The notes beneath the pieces were generated by a model that worked only from the letters and a program-made list of their open reading frames with translations, made no database searches and was not told the origin of the DNA. A stretch of DNA of 20,894 nt from Baffinella frigidus (Eukaryota; Cryptophyceae; Cryptomonadales; Baffinellaceae), in the NCBI GenBank assembly GCA_026770585.1, contig MU646759.1, forward strand, positions 199,627-220,520. The letters are read 5' to 3'. How positions within the stretch are numbered: position 1 is the stretch's first letter; every line of letters begins with the position of its first letter. A program made the translations under genes and the position numbers. This document shows, piece by piece, positions 8,101 through 20,100 of this stretch.

Positions 8101-11100
8101 GAGGGGCGTTCGAGTTTTGGGCGTCTGCGTCCCTGCTCCAGAACAAGTGTTGGCTGCAGCAAGCGCGACGCCGACGCGCGCAGCTTCTGACATGCTTCCA
8201 GCTTTGGCGGGAGATCTGGGCGTGTGCGTCCTTGTTCTGGAAAAGATGTCGGCTGCAGCACGCGCGACGCCGGGAGACGCAGCTGCGGACATGCTTCACG
8301 GCGTGGGGTGGGGGGACGGCCGACAGAGTGCGCATGCGGTTGTTGTCGGTGCGGTTGGCTGCACGCAACGTTTGCTCCCGCGCGAAGCTGGCCCTCTCCC
8401 GCTGGCGGGACGCATGCTTCACCTCTCGGCGGGTGCGTGCGCTGGGACGGCGGGGGGTTTCCTCGCGCGCGAGGATAGCTCTTTCCCGCTGGCGCGACGC
8501 ATGCCTCTGCTCTAGGCGGGTACGTGCGCTCGAGAGGCGGGCAGTTGCGCGGTGCTCGCGGGAAGTGGCGCGGGGTGTGCTTCGGGTGTGGCGCGCGGCG
8601 AGGTTGGAGGGGCGGGCTGAGAGTGATGCCCAGGCGGCGTTCGCGCGGAGGTGACCTTGAACCTTAATCCTAAAGCCTGAACGCTACACGCTAAACGCTA
8701 ACCCCCAAATCCTGAACCCTGAGTCCTGAATCCTGAACCCCGAACCCTACACCCTTAAACTTGAACTCTGAACCCTTAACCCTGAACCCTAAATCCTAAA
8801 CCCTAAACCCTAAACCCTACACCCTAAACCCTAAACCCTAAACCCCCACCCTAAACCTTGCACCCTAAAAGCTACACGTCTAACTCTCAACGCTCAACGC
8901 TAATCGCCAAACCCCTAAGCCCCACACCCTCAACCAGGCTCGGAGGCTTGGCACAACGCAAACGCCGATCGGTGCTCCGCAAGGCCATGGGGAGCCTGGG
9001 CGAGAAGGTGGTGGCCTCGCGCGTGCTCCGGACCGCCTCAGCCCGGGGGGGGTCCAGGCGCAGGGCGCGCTTGCTGGGGAGGGCGCTTGACGATTGGAGG
9101 GAGGCGGCGGAGGGGTCGGGGCAGCTGAGGGCGCTGGAGGGCCGTGCGATGCGGGAGCGCCCGCGGCGGGTGTTGCGACGCGCGTGCCGTGTGTGGCAGG
9201 GCGTGGGTCTCCTGGCACGCACGGATCGAGCGCGGGGGCGTTTCGCGGGCGCCAGACGCAGGGTGGTCTTGCTGTGGAGGGTGCTGGAGGATTGGCGAGA
9301 GGCGGCGGGGGGGACAGGGAGGATGCGTGCGCTGGAGAACCGTGCGACGAGGGAGCTCCCGCGGAGGATGCTGCGACGCGCGTGCCGTGTTTGGCGTGAT
9401 GCCGGGGTTCAGGCTCGCACGGGTCGCGCGAGGGAGGATTTCGCGGCGAAGCACAGCCGGAGGGGGTTCCTGCGGAGGGTGTGGAGGGGTTGGTGGGAGG
9501 GTGTGCTGGACGGGCAAGTGCAGCGTTCAACGAACCGACGGGCTGACTTGCATCACAGACACGCCTCGCTTCGCAAAACATGCTCGGCATGGGCGCGCGT
9601 GTCGGTCATCTCTCGTCGGGTTCGATGGGAACAGTCGCGGCGCGAGCTTGGAGCCGTGCGGTGTTCCGTGGAGCTGTGGCGAAGCGTCGTGCGTGGGAAA
9701 CGCCGCCGGGGCGGGATCGCCGCGCGCGGAACAGCGCGGCGAGAGTCCGCGGCGGTGAGCGAGGCGCTGGCCGCGTGGCTGGACGTGACATCCCTCGGGA
9801 GGCAGCAGCGCGCGCTGCAGCGCCGCATGCTCACGCTCGTCACCGAGCGCTTCGCCTCCCTCCAAACGTTGACCGCGCGGCACCGCGCATCCCGCATCGC
9901 ACGCCGTGTGCTCTCTTCCTGGCATGAGGCTGTCCTCGATTCCCGCGCCGTGCGGTCGAGTTTGCAGCGGGGGTCTTCCCGCCGCACACGCTCCCTCCAG
10001 GCTTGCGCGATCGCCGGGTGGGGGGGCGTGTCGGCGGCGGGGCGGGAGGGGCGGGTGCGGGGGGAGAGGCGGGCGCTGCGGGTGGCGATCAGGGTGTTTG
10101 ATGGGTGGTGCCGCGCGGCGTTGGTCACCCGCTGTGAGGTGCTCTCCCGCCTGCCCCCCCCCCTTCTTGCTTGGCGGTAGGCGGGTTCGGGATTTACAAG
10201 TGCAGTATCCTTACCCGCCTGCCCCCTTGTTCACAACCCTAAACCCTAAACCCTAAACCCTAAACCCTAAACCCTAAACCCTAAACCCTAAACCCTATGT
10301 CGGTGGGCTGGTTCGTCTCTGGCCAAGACAGCGTGTGGGATATATGGTCTCCCTCGCCCGGAATCGTTATTCCAGCGACAGCGAAGTTGAAAACCCTGAA
10401 CCCTGAACCCGTACCCCCCACCTCCAACCCCTCCACCCCCTGACCCCCACCCCCCACAGCTTGATAACGGCCTCACCGAGGAGGTGCCCCCTACCCCCTA
10501 AACCTTACACCCCAAACTGTAAACCGTAAACCGTAAACCATGAAACCCTGAACCCTGCACCCTACACTATCGAACCCTCAACCCCAACTCGCACCAGGTC
10601 TCAGTCGAGCAGCAAATGGGCACGCGGCGCGACTTTCGACAAACCCGCACAATCCTCACCCTCTGGACCCGCGCAACGCGCGCCTCGCGGGCGAAAAAAT
10701 CGTGCGGGGTACAGTCCAGGGCGATGCTGCTCCGCGTGGCAGCTCGACGCGCGGCCGTGGTGGTGCGCGCGTGGAGGGCCGTGGCGTGGGAGGGGCGGGC
10801 GGCGCGTGCGGTGGTTGCTCGTGGGGGGGGGAGGCGCGTGGGGAGGATGCTGCGGGGGGTGTTCTTGCGGTGGTGCGAGGCGCAGGGGGGGATGTGTTCC
10901 TCGAGAGAGAAAGAGCGCCAGGCGATGCTGGGGCTTCGGATGAGGATCATGGAAAGCGCCGTGGCGGCGTGGGTGGCGGGATCTTCTCTCCGGCGTGAGG
11001 AGCAAGGGAGGGAACGCCGGGCCGTGAAGTGGCTTCGGAGGAGGATCATGGGAAACGCCGTGACGGCGTGGGTGGCGGGGGGCGATCTCCGACGAGAGGA

Positions 11101-14100
11101 GCAGGGGAAAGAGCGCCGGGCGACGAATGCGCTCCGGCGTCGGATCATCGCAAGCACGCTGTCGGCGTGGGTCGTGGTGGCCGATCTCCGACGACAGGAG
11201 ACGGGGAGGGAGCGCCGGGCGACCAATGCGCTCCGGCGTCGGATCCTTCGAGGCTCGTTGTCAGCGTGGACAGCAGGGTCAGCATTTCGCCTGGCGGCGC
11301 TGGGGAGGCAGCGGCATGCGGAGGCTGTCGGGAAACGCCGTGTGGTGGGTGGATCGACCGCGGTGGTGCGCGCGTGGCGCGGGAGGGTGAGGGAGGTGCG
11401 GGCGGAGCGTGTGATGCTTGCGCGGTGGGGGAATCGGCGCGAGCGGCGGATGCTGCGGAGCGCGTTCTCGCGGTGTAAGGAGGAGGGGGCGACGCGTGAC
11501 TGGCGCGGGCGGGAACGCCGGGCGATGCTGGGGCTCCGGATGAGGATTGTTGGAAGCGCGTTTTCGCGGTGGTGCGAGGAGAAGGCGGCCCTGCGCTCCT
11601 GGCGAGGTAGGGCGCAGCAGGCGGTGAAGGGTTTTCGGAGGAGGATCGCCAGAAGCGCGTTGGTAGCGTGGGCGGCGGAGGCTGATCTCCGGCGAGCGGA
11701 ACGCGGGAGGGCACGCCGGGCGATTCTGGCGCCCCGGCGTCGAATCCTTGGACGCGCGTTTTCGGCGTGGTTCGTGAAGGCCGATCTCCGACGAGCGGAA
11801 CGAGGGAGAGAGCGCCGGGCGGCGAAGGTGCTCCGGTGTCGGATACTTCGAAGCTCGCTGGCGGCGTGGATGGCGGGGGCCGATCTCCGAGGGGCGGAAC
11901 GCCGGAGAGAGCGCCGGGTGGGGGGGACCATGCGCGTCTGGGCGGCCAGGTGTTCTCGCAGACCCGAGTTGCGACCTGCGAAATTGTTTTTTTATGGAAA
12001 AAAAGTTTATGGAGGGGTCCTTGTGCGGAAGGTTGTCTTGCATACATTTGTTATTTCCCAAGTTTCGCTACCTGTAAAGTCACGCGCTTCCGCAGAGTCC
12101 CCCATACGACTGATGACCAGACAGGGTAGGCCACGGCGGAACCTCAACCGGACAGACTTCACACCAGCACACCCTCTCATTAGTCAACATACTGCTTGAC
12201 GATCTGCCCTCCTGTGTGCGCAGACCCCCCCTCCCCTCCAAACAGGGCCGGTTCCACAGGAGGACATAACCTCAACCGACAGACTTCACACCAGCACACC
12301 CTCTAAGTAGTCAACGCCCAGGAACGTGCTGCCCTCACGTGTGCTCCGACCACCACCCCTACACCTAAACCCTAACCCAGGTGCTCACCCCCCCCCCCCG
12401 CTCCCAACAGCGTCGCGGCCCAGCAGGCACGACATGCGAACGAACATCGCGCATCAGACACTCTCCGCTCCGCAACCCTCCGACGCCTGCTCGCCGCGTG
12501 GATGAGCGTTCGGCTGCGGCGAATCGCGTGGAGGAACTCCGCGGTTAGGCAGCAGCGCCACACGGTTCGGATGGTGTTGGACGCGTGGCGGGGTGACGCG
12601 CGCGACGCGCGCGTGCGTGTTGGAATGATCCACGCGAACGCCCGCGCGCGCGCCTCGCTCGATGGCGCCCTCCTCCTCCACGCGCTCCGCGCGTGGGCGC
12701 GGTCTCGCGTCCCACACGAGCAGCAACGCGCGACACAACTCCGCGTGGAGCGGCACGCGGCGGCACGCGCGCACACGGCGCTCCGCACGGCGTGGGCCGG
12801 CTGGGCCGCGCGCGCGCGCTCGCTTCGCGCATCCCGCGAGGCCGCGGAGGCGTGGGCGCGGCGGGGGCGGCGCGGCGCCGTGCGGTTGGCGTTCATCGGG
12901 CTGTGCCGGGCGGCGGAGCGCGCGACTGGTGCTGCAGCGCGCGCCGCTGCAACGGGGGGGAGGTGCGAGTTCGCGCGCGTGCGGGTCGCGTGGGACGCGT
13001 GGGTGGAGCGCGTGGCATCCGCGGACGCCGCGCTGCGTGATGCGGAGGAGCGGGGGGGGCGGGGCCGGAAGGCGGGGGGGGTTCGGACGTGGAGGACGGC
13101 CGCGCGGCGCGCGAGGGTTCTTCGAAGGGCGGTGTCGCGCGCTCTCGGGGTGGTTGTGCATCGGCGGCGCCGCGAGATTCTTTGTTCGTGGTGCGACGCC
13201 GTCCTCGCCCGCCGCGCGCTCCGCCTCATGCTCCGCCGGGTGGATGCGCGTGTGCATTGGGTGTTGGAGCGCGGGGTGGTGGAGGCGTGGTGGGGGGTGG
13301 TCGTGGAAGGGCGGGTGGGGAGGGGTTGGGCGCGGCACGAGGACGCAACTGCCAGGTCTGATGGGGCTGGGGGTTTGAGGGTGTTGGGTGTGGGGGTTTA
13401 GGGTGTGGTGTTGCGGGATCAAGGTTTGCGGTTTAGGGTTTAGGGTGTGAGACAGAGCCTTCGCGGGGGGGGGTACATGGCCGTGCTTGCATTCAGAAAG
13501 GCCTCTCTTCAAAGAAGGAGCAGGATCGATACCGGTTGGTGTTAAGAGAGATTGATAATTTATTGCCAAACAACCAGCGTTGGTGTTAACACAAGTCGTT
13601 GGTGTTAGAGCTATCCCGGTAGGGCTTGTCGCGTTTTCGACTTCGAGATTTCAAAATTTCAGACTTCAAAAAGGTTTTAAAGGGCGTAGAACGTTTTAAA
13701 ACACACCGTTTCAAATCTCATGGTACAAATGAAGTCTTGAAGTCTCGAAGTCGCGAAATCGAAAACGCGACAAGTCCTACCGGAATAGCTCTAACACAAG
13801 TCGCTCCACCTCTCTCATGTGCGTAGGCCACCTTGGCTGGAAGTTTAGACCAGCTCTGAGGCCCACGTGGTCCCGACGCAGTTCTTGTATAAACCCTAAA
13901 CCCTCAACCCTCAACCCTCAACCCTCCACCCTCAACCCTCAACCCTACGCCGTACACCCTACACCCCACACCACTCGCCCTGCACCCTCCACCCTCCACC
14001 CTCCACCCTCCACCCTCCACCCCACGCCCTCCACCCTCCACCCTCCACCCTCCACCCTCCACCCTCCACCCCACACCCTCACCCCTCCGAGGAAACTCCT

Positions 14101-17100
14101 AAACCCCAAACTCCAAACCAGGCGGCACGTCCTGCGCGTGCACTGCCGGCGGGAGCGGGGGGTGTTGGAGGCGTGGCGTGACGCAGTCGCGCGCGGACGC
14201 GTGATGCGGCGCTGGGCGATGCACGTGGACGCTGTTGCCAGGTTGGATGGGTCCACCCTCCACCCTCCACCATCTACCCTCCATCATCCACCCTCCACCC
14301 TCCACGATCCATCCTCGACCCTTCAACCTCCACCCTTCTCCCTCCACCCTCCACCCTTCACCCTCCACCATCCACCCTCCACCATCCACCCTCCACCCTC
14401 CGCCCTCCACCCTCCAAGAACCCTCTTAATCCCCAAACCCCCAACCCCAAACCCCAAAACCCAAACCCCAAACCCCAAACCAGGCGGAAAGCCCTGCGCG
14501 CATGGCTGCGGACGCGCGACCGCGGCCGACGGACGCGCTGGGCCGCGTCAAAGTTAGCGATGAACACCCTGGAGCTCCGGCGCGGGCATCTACGCGCGTG
14601 GAGGGCGCTTGTGCGCAGCGCCGGGGGCGCGTTCCTCCTCCTCTCCCGCCGGCGCGCCGCGAGCGTTCGAACCGTCACTCGCGCGTGGCAGCGCGTCGCC
14701 GAGCGTTCCGGGATCGCCGAGCGCGTCCGCACCGTGTGCAGCCGCGCCATGTCCGAAGGCCTCGCCGCGCGGCGTCAGCGGAGGCTCCGCGACATGCTGC
14801 GTGCGTGGCGTGACGCGGTCCTCGCCCGCCGCGCCCGCCGTGTGATGCTCCGCCGTGCGTCGGCGCGTGTGGATCGGAAGCTGCTCCGCGGCGTTACGCG
14901 CGCCTGGGCCACCGTGGCCGCGTGCACGCGGGCGGTCGGGGGTTCGCCCCGGCGGTTCACCAAGCGGCAGAGTGGCCTCGCGGCGTCGCATTTTCTCGCG
15001 GCGTGGCGCAGGAGAACACGCGTCGCCTCCGCCGCGAGGCGGGCCCGCTTGTGTGCAGCTCTTGGCGGCGTCGCCGTCGCCTGGGCGGGATGGAAGGGCG
15101 TGCTCCTCCGCCACGCGACGCTTCAGCGACGGCAGGCGCTGCTCGCTCGCCGGCTGCTCACCCGCTCGCTCGGGGCCATGCTGAAGCTCGCGCGGCGGAG
15201 CCGGGGTGTTGCGCGCGTGCGGGAGGGGATGCGGCGGCGGGGCGCGCTGCGCGTGCTACTCGCGTGGGGGACGTTCCAATTTGAGAAGTCGCGCCGGGGG
15301 ACGCTGCTGGCCTCGCTTTTGGTGTCGGGCGCGAGGAGGGTGGTCGCGCGGGCGTTCTGGGGATGGGCGGCGGCGGCATGTGCGGTCGACCGTGTGGGTG
15401 GTCCGCGCGTGCTCGTGGAGGAGGATCATGCGGCAGACGACGACGATGCTGGTTCCACTACAGACGCCAGTGGGGTTCAAGATCGTGCGGTAGGTGGGGG
15501 ACGCGATGGTGGGGTGGAAGGAGGTGACGCGGTGGAGTTACGCGAGGAGGAGAGGGTGGGGATGTTGGTGGGGCCTCAGGAGGGCACGGTCGCTCGTGGG
15601 GAAGGGGGCCCAGGCAAGGTGGAGCAGCTTGAGGAACTGGTGCGGGAGCTTTTGGAGGAGAAGTCGTTCGCCGATGCGCTGCTGGCGGACCTCGCGCACG
15701 ATCAGGCGGCGGCGCTCGCGCATTCGGCCAAGCTCACCGAGGAGCTGAGTCGCGCGCGCGCGCGCGTGGAGACGCGGGTGTCGCGCGCGAGGCTTGCGTC
15801 CCACTGGCGCCTGTGGGTGGACCGGCGCGTGCATTCGGCCGCGCGCACCGTGCAGCTGGGGCGTGCGGGCGCGCGCGTGGCGGTGCGGCGTGGGAGGGCC
15901 ATGCTCCGCGAGGCGTGGGAGCGCGTGGTGGGGTGGTGCGCGCGGCGTCTGGCCAACCGGGGCAGGGGGAGGAAGGTCCGACGGGGGGGGGTCGCGCGGG
16001 TGGTATCGCGCTGGAGGCTGGGGGCGGAGCTGGAGGGTGAGAGGCGGAGGCGCGCTGGCCATGCCGCGCAGTTGGGCCTTGAGGGAGGTGTGGGGAAGGT
16101 GGTCCGGGCGTGGCATGCTGCCGCGGCGTATCGGTGGTTCTCCCGTCAGGTGCGAAGTCACCCCTCCTTCGTAGCCCCTACCGCCCTGACCCGTTCAGGA
16201 GCAGCGTCTTTTTCGTACCCTTCCTCTGAGTTGGATCTTGCATCCGAATGCTCCCCCTGTCCCGGCGTATTGCAATGCTCCCCCTGTCCTGGCGTGCTGC
16301 ATACCGTTCCAGCCTGGAACAGTATGCCGCCCAATGCGGAAGGCATGTGCGGCGCTGACGCTGGTTGTTTGTCAATAAATTATCAATCTCTCCTTGAGCC
16401 TGGAATGGCATCGCGCTCGCTAGGCGACTCAGAGAGATTGGTAATTTATTGTCAAACAACCAGCGTCAGCGCCGCACATGCCTTGCACATTGTGCGACTC
16501 ACTGTGCCCCGTGTCGGCCGCGCTCACGAGCTTTCCCGGGTGGATTCTATCTCCACCTCCTACCTCCACCTCCTTACACACTGCTGCGATCTAATGGCAG
16601 GTGTGTGACGATATGCGAGTTTCGCGGCTGGAGAAAACTCTGACCGGGGTGTTCTCCAAGTGGGCCGCGTACCTTGCGAGAGAGAAGGACCTCGGCGGAA
16701 CGCGGCACAGCGTTCGGATCCAGGGAAGAGCGATGCTTCGGTGGCGGCGGGTTGTTCGCCTGCGAGACGAGTCTGCGATGCTGGGGTTTTCTTCTATGGT
16801 GTCGCGATCGTCGGATGTCAGAGCTGAGGGGGGGGCGATGGCGCGGTGGAAGGAGGCAGTGCGGTGGAAGCACATCGCGAGAAAGTTGACGGATCGATCT
16901 GCGTGGAGGAACCTCTGGCTGGCGGTGATCTATTGGCGCGACACAGCTGCGGCATGGGTTGATGGGCGCCGGGTGTGCGAGGAGAGGGCGGCAGCACGTC
17001 GGGTGGGGGGGATGCGGGAGGTTCTGTTGGCATGGGCAATGAGGGAGACGGACACAGACCTCGGCGGAACGCGGAACAGCGTTCGGATCCAAGGAAAGGC

Positions 17101-20100
17101 CTTGCTTCGGTGGCGGCGGGTTGTTCGGCAGCGCGACGAATCTGCGAGGCTTCAACGGTCCGCCGTTGTGTGGCGATCGTCGGGGGTCAGGACGGTGGGG
17201 GGCGCGATGTCGGGATGGAAGGAGGCTGTACGGTGGGCGCACACCGCGCGCAAGGTCTCGGAGCGATCCATCAGGAGGCGGCTGTGTACGGCAATGTTCG
17301 GTTGGCGCGACACTGCTGGGGCGTGGGTTGAAGCTCGCCGGGGGTGCGCGGAGAAGACGGCATCACATCGGTTGGGGGGGATGCGGGAGGTGCTGTTGGC
17401 CTGGGCACGGGAATCGCAAGACAAGGACCTCGGCGGAACGAGAAACAGCGTACGGATCCAGGGAAGGGCGATGGTGCAATGGGGACGGGCGGTGAGGCAG
17501 CGAGGCGAGTCTTCGAGGCTGGGGCGCTCCGCTATTGTGTGGCGATCGTCGGTGGTGCGGGCGGTGGGGGGTGCGATGGTGGGGTGGAAGGAGGTTGTAC
17601 TGTGGGGGCACAACGCGCGCAAGGTCACGGGGCGGGCTGTCAGGAGGCGGCTGTGTACGGCAATGTTCGGTTGGCGCGACACTGCTGGGGCGTGGGTTGA
17701 AGCTCGCCGGGGGTGCGCGGAGAAGACGGCATCACATCGGTTGGGGGGGATGCGGGAGGTGCTGTTGGCCTGGGCCTGGGCATCGCAGGACACGGACCAC
17801 GGCGGAATGCGCAACAGCGTACGGATGCTGGGGCGGGTGATGGTGCACTGGAGGCGAGTGGTGCGGCAACGAGATTCGACAGGATTTGCAGAGCGTCGGG
17901 CCTTGTTGTGGCACAGCGTTCGCATTCAGGGAAGGGCCTTGCTTCGGTGGAGGAGAGTGGTGCTGCAGCGAGACGAGGCTGTGAAGCTGGGGCGCTGCGC
18001 TGTTGTGTGGCGATCGTCGGATGTCAGGGCGGTGGGGGGCGCAATGGTGGGATGGAAAGAGGTCGTTCTTAGGGAGCGCAATTCGAGGGAAATGGCGGAG
18101 CGAGCTGTGAGGAGGCGGCTGCTTACGGCGATGAGTGGATGGCGCGACACAGCTGCGGCTCTGCGGTACGGACGTCGGGTGTGCGAGTCAAGGACGGAAC
18201 GATCTGTCAGGGGGCGGCTGCTTACGGCGATCGTCACTTGGCGCGCCACAGCTGCGGCCCTGTGGTGCCGACGTGAGGCGATCCAGTCCAAAGCGGCTGC
18301 ACTTCGGATGGGGGAAATGCGGGTGGGATTTGTCGCGTGGGCATTGGTGTCGAAGGACGAGGGCCTTGGCGGAATGCGCAACAGCGTACGGTTGAAGGGG
18401 CGGGTGGTTGTGCAATGGCGGTGGGTTGTCCGGCAGCGAGACGCGGCAGTGTGTGGCGAGCGTCGGGCGTTGATGTGGCACAGCGTTCGGATCCAGAGAC
18501 GGGGCTTGCTTCGGTGGCGGTGGGTGCTTCGTCAGCGAGACGAGTCCTCGCGGCTGGAGTGGCGGACAGTTGTCTGGCGATCGTCGCAGGTGAGGGCGGT
18601 GGGGGCCACATTGGTGGGATGGAAAGAGGTTGTGTGGGGAGAGTGTCGGGCCTTGCTGAGCCGATCGTCGGAGCTCAGGTCGATGGGGCGCGCCATGGTC
18701 GGTTGGAAGGAGGTCATCTGGTGGGTGCACACCTTGATCACCGTGACGGCGCGCGCTATCCGAAGGCGGTTGTGTATGGCGATGGGCGGGTGGCGTGACA
18801 CTGTTTCTGCGTGGGTCGACGGGCGTCTACTGTGCGAGTTGAGTGCGGCGATGCGGTTGACGGTGGTCACGCGGGAGGCTCTGTTGGCCTGGGCATCGGC
18901 ATTGAAAGACAAGGACCTTGGCGGAGCGAGGAACCGCGTTCGAATCCAGGGCCGGGCGATGGTGCAATGGCGATGGGTTATTCGGACACGAGACGCGGCT
19001 GCACGGGGAGAGCGATGCGCCGTGGTGGGGCGATTGTCGGATGTGAGGGCTGTGGGGAGAGCCATGGTGGGGTGGAAGGATGTTGTGCGGTGGGAGCAAA
19101 ACGCGAGCAATGCGGCGGAGCGGGCCGTCCGAAGGAGGTTGCTGCGCAGCGGAATGACAAGTTGGCGGGCTATAGCTGCGTCCTTGCGGTATGGACGTCG
19201 GGTGTGCGAGTCAAGGACGGAAAAAAATGTTGGGAAGCGTCTTGTCACGGCGATGACCGGTTGGCGCGACATAGCTGCGTCCTTGGGGTACGGGCGTGAT
19301 GTGTGCGCGTCAAGGGCGGCAGCAGATCGGGTGGGGGGGATGCGGGAGGTGCTTTGGGCATGGGCGGGGTTGTCAAAGGATGAGAATCATAGAGGCGAGG
19401 GGAAGAGCGTGCGGGTGCAGGGCCGTGCGATGGTGCATTGGCGGAGAGTTGTTCAGCAGCGTGCCGAATCTACGAGGCTAGGGCGCTGCGCCGTTGTTTC
19501 GCGCTCGTCGGAGGTGAGGGCGGTGGGGGGTGCGATGGTGGGGTGGAGGGATATTGTGCGGTGGGAGCACACCGCGCGCAAAGTGACGCATCGAGCTGTG
19601 AGGACGAGGCTCTGTGTGGCGTTGCTTTCCTGGAAGAGCGAAGCTTCTGCTGTGCGGTACGGGCGTGAGGTGTTCGAGTCCCGGGCGTCTGCTCGCCGAG
19701 TCGGGGGAATGCGTGAGGTGCTCGAGGCTTGGGCGTGGGCGTCGAAGGAGAGGGACCTGGGCGGGACGAGGAACCGCGTACGGATCCAGGGCCGTGCGAT
19801 GGTGCAATGGCGGCGGATTGTTCGGCAGCGAGACGCAGCAGCACGTGGGAAGTGGCTGGCTGCTGTGTGGCGATCGTCGGATGTCAGGGCGGTGGGGGGC
19901 GCGATGGTGGGGTGGAGGGATGTTGTGCGGTGGAGGCACGCCGCGCGCAAAACGGCGGAACAAGCTGTCGCGAGGAGGAGGATGTGTGCGGCGATGGCCG
20001 GATGGCGCGGCACAGCTGTTGCTCGTCGGTGCAAACGTCGTGTGTACGAGTCAAGGACGGATCGAGCTGTCAGGAGGCGGTTGTGTACGGTCGTGATCTA

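Larger units (their letters stand above)
13356..14121 (+). other. Intron 7 with heptamers on both strands and a foldback element
   Basis: 766 bp, phase 2. It begins with G-rich TTTAGGG-like text (13370-13450), followed by a stretch shared with intron 9 (13548-13581), a foldback element (13602-13797) and then a long C-rich run (13895-14118) of CCCTCAA and CCCTCCA heptamers. It ends CCAAACCAG. The G-rich start and C-rich end could pair and bring the splice sites together. Confidence 0.7.

Noticed and set aside
12000-12199. C-terminal continuation of the exon 6 frame to a stop at 12197-12199
   Set aside because: After the GT at 11950 the text becomes AT-rich and loses the W-repeat pattern, while splicing to 12411 restores it in phase.
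13817-14557. Plus-strand ORF with STLHPPPSTLHP-type repeats
   Set aside because: It is the translation of CCCTCCA minisatellite in introns 7 and 8, with the short exon 8 in the middle. Only 14122-14241 within it looks coding.
16150-16608. Read-through end of the exon 9 ORF as the protein's C-terminus
   Set aside because: The residues are unlike the repeats, the stretch includes a foldback element, and exon 10 follows in the matching phase. An intron-retained isoform ending here cannot be excluded.
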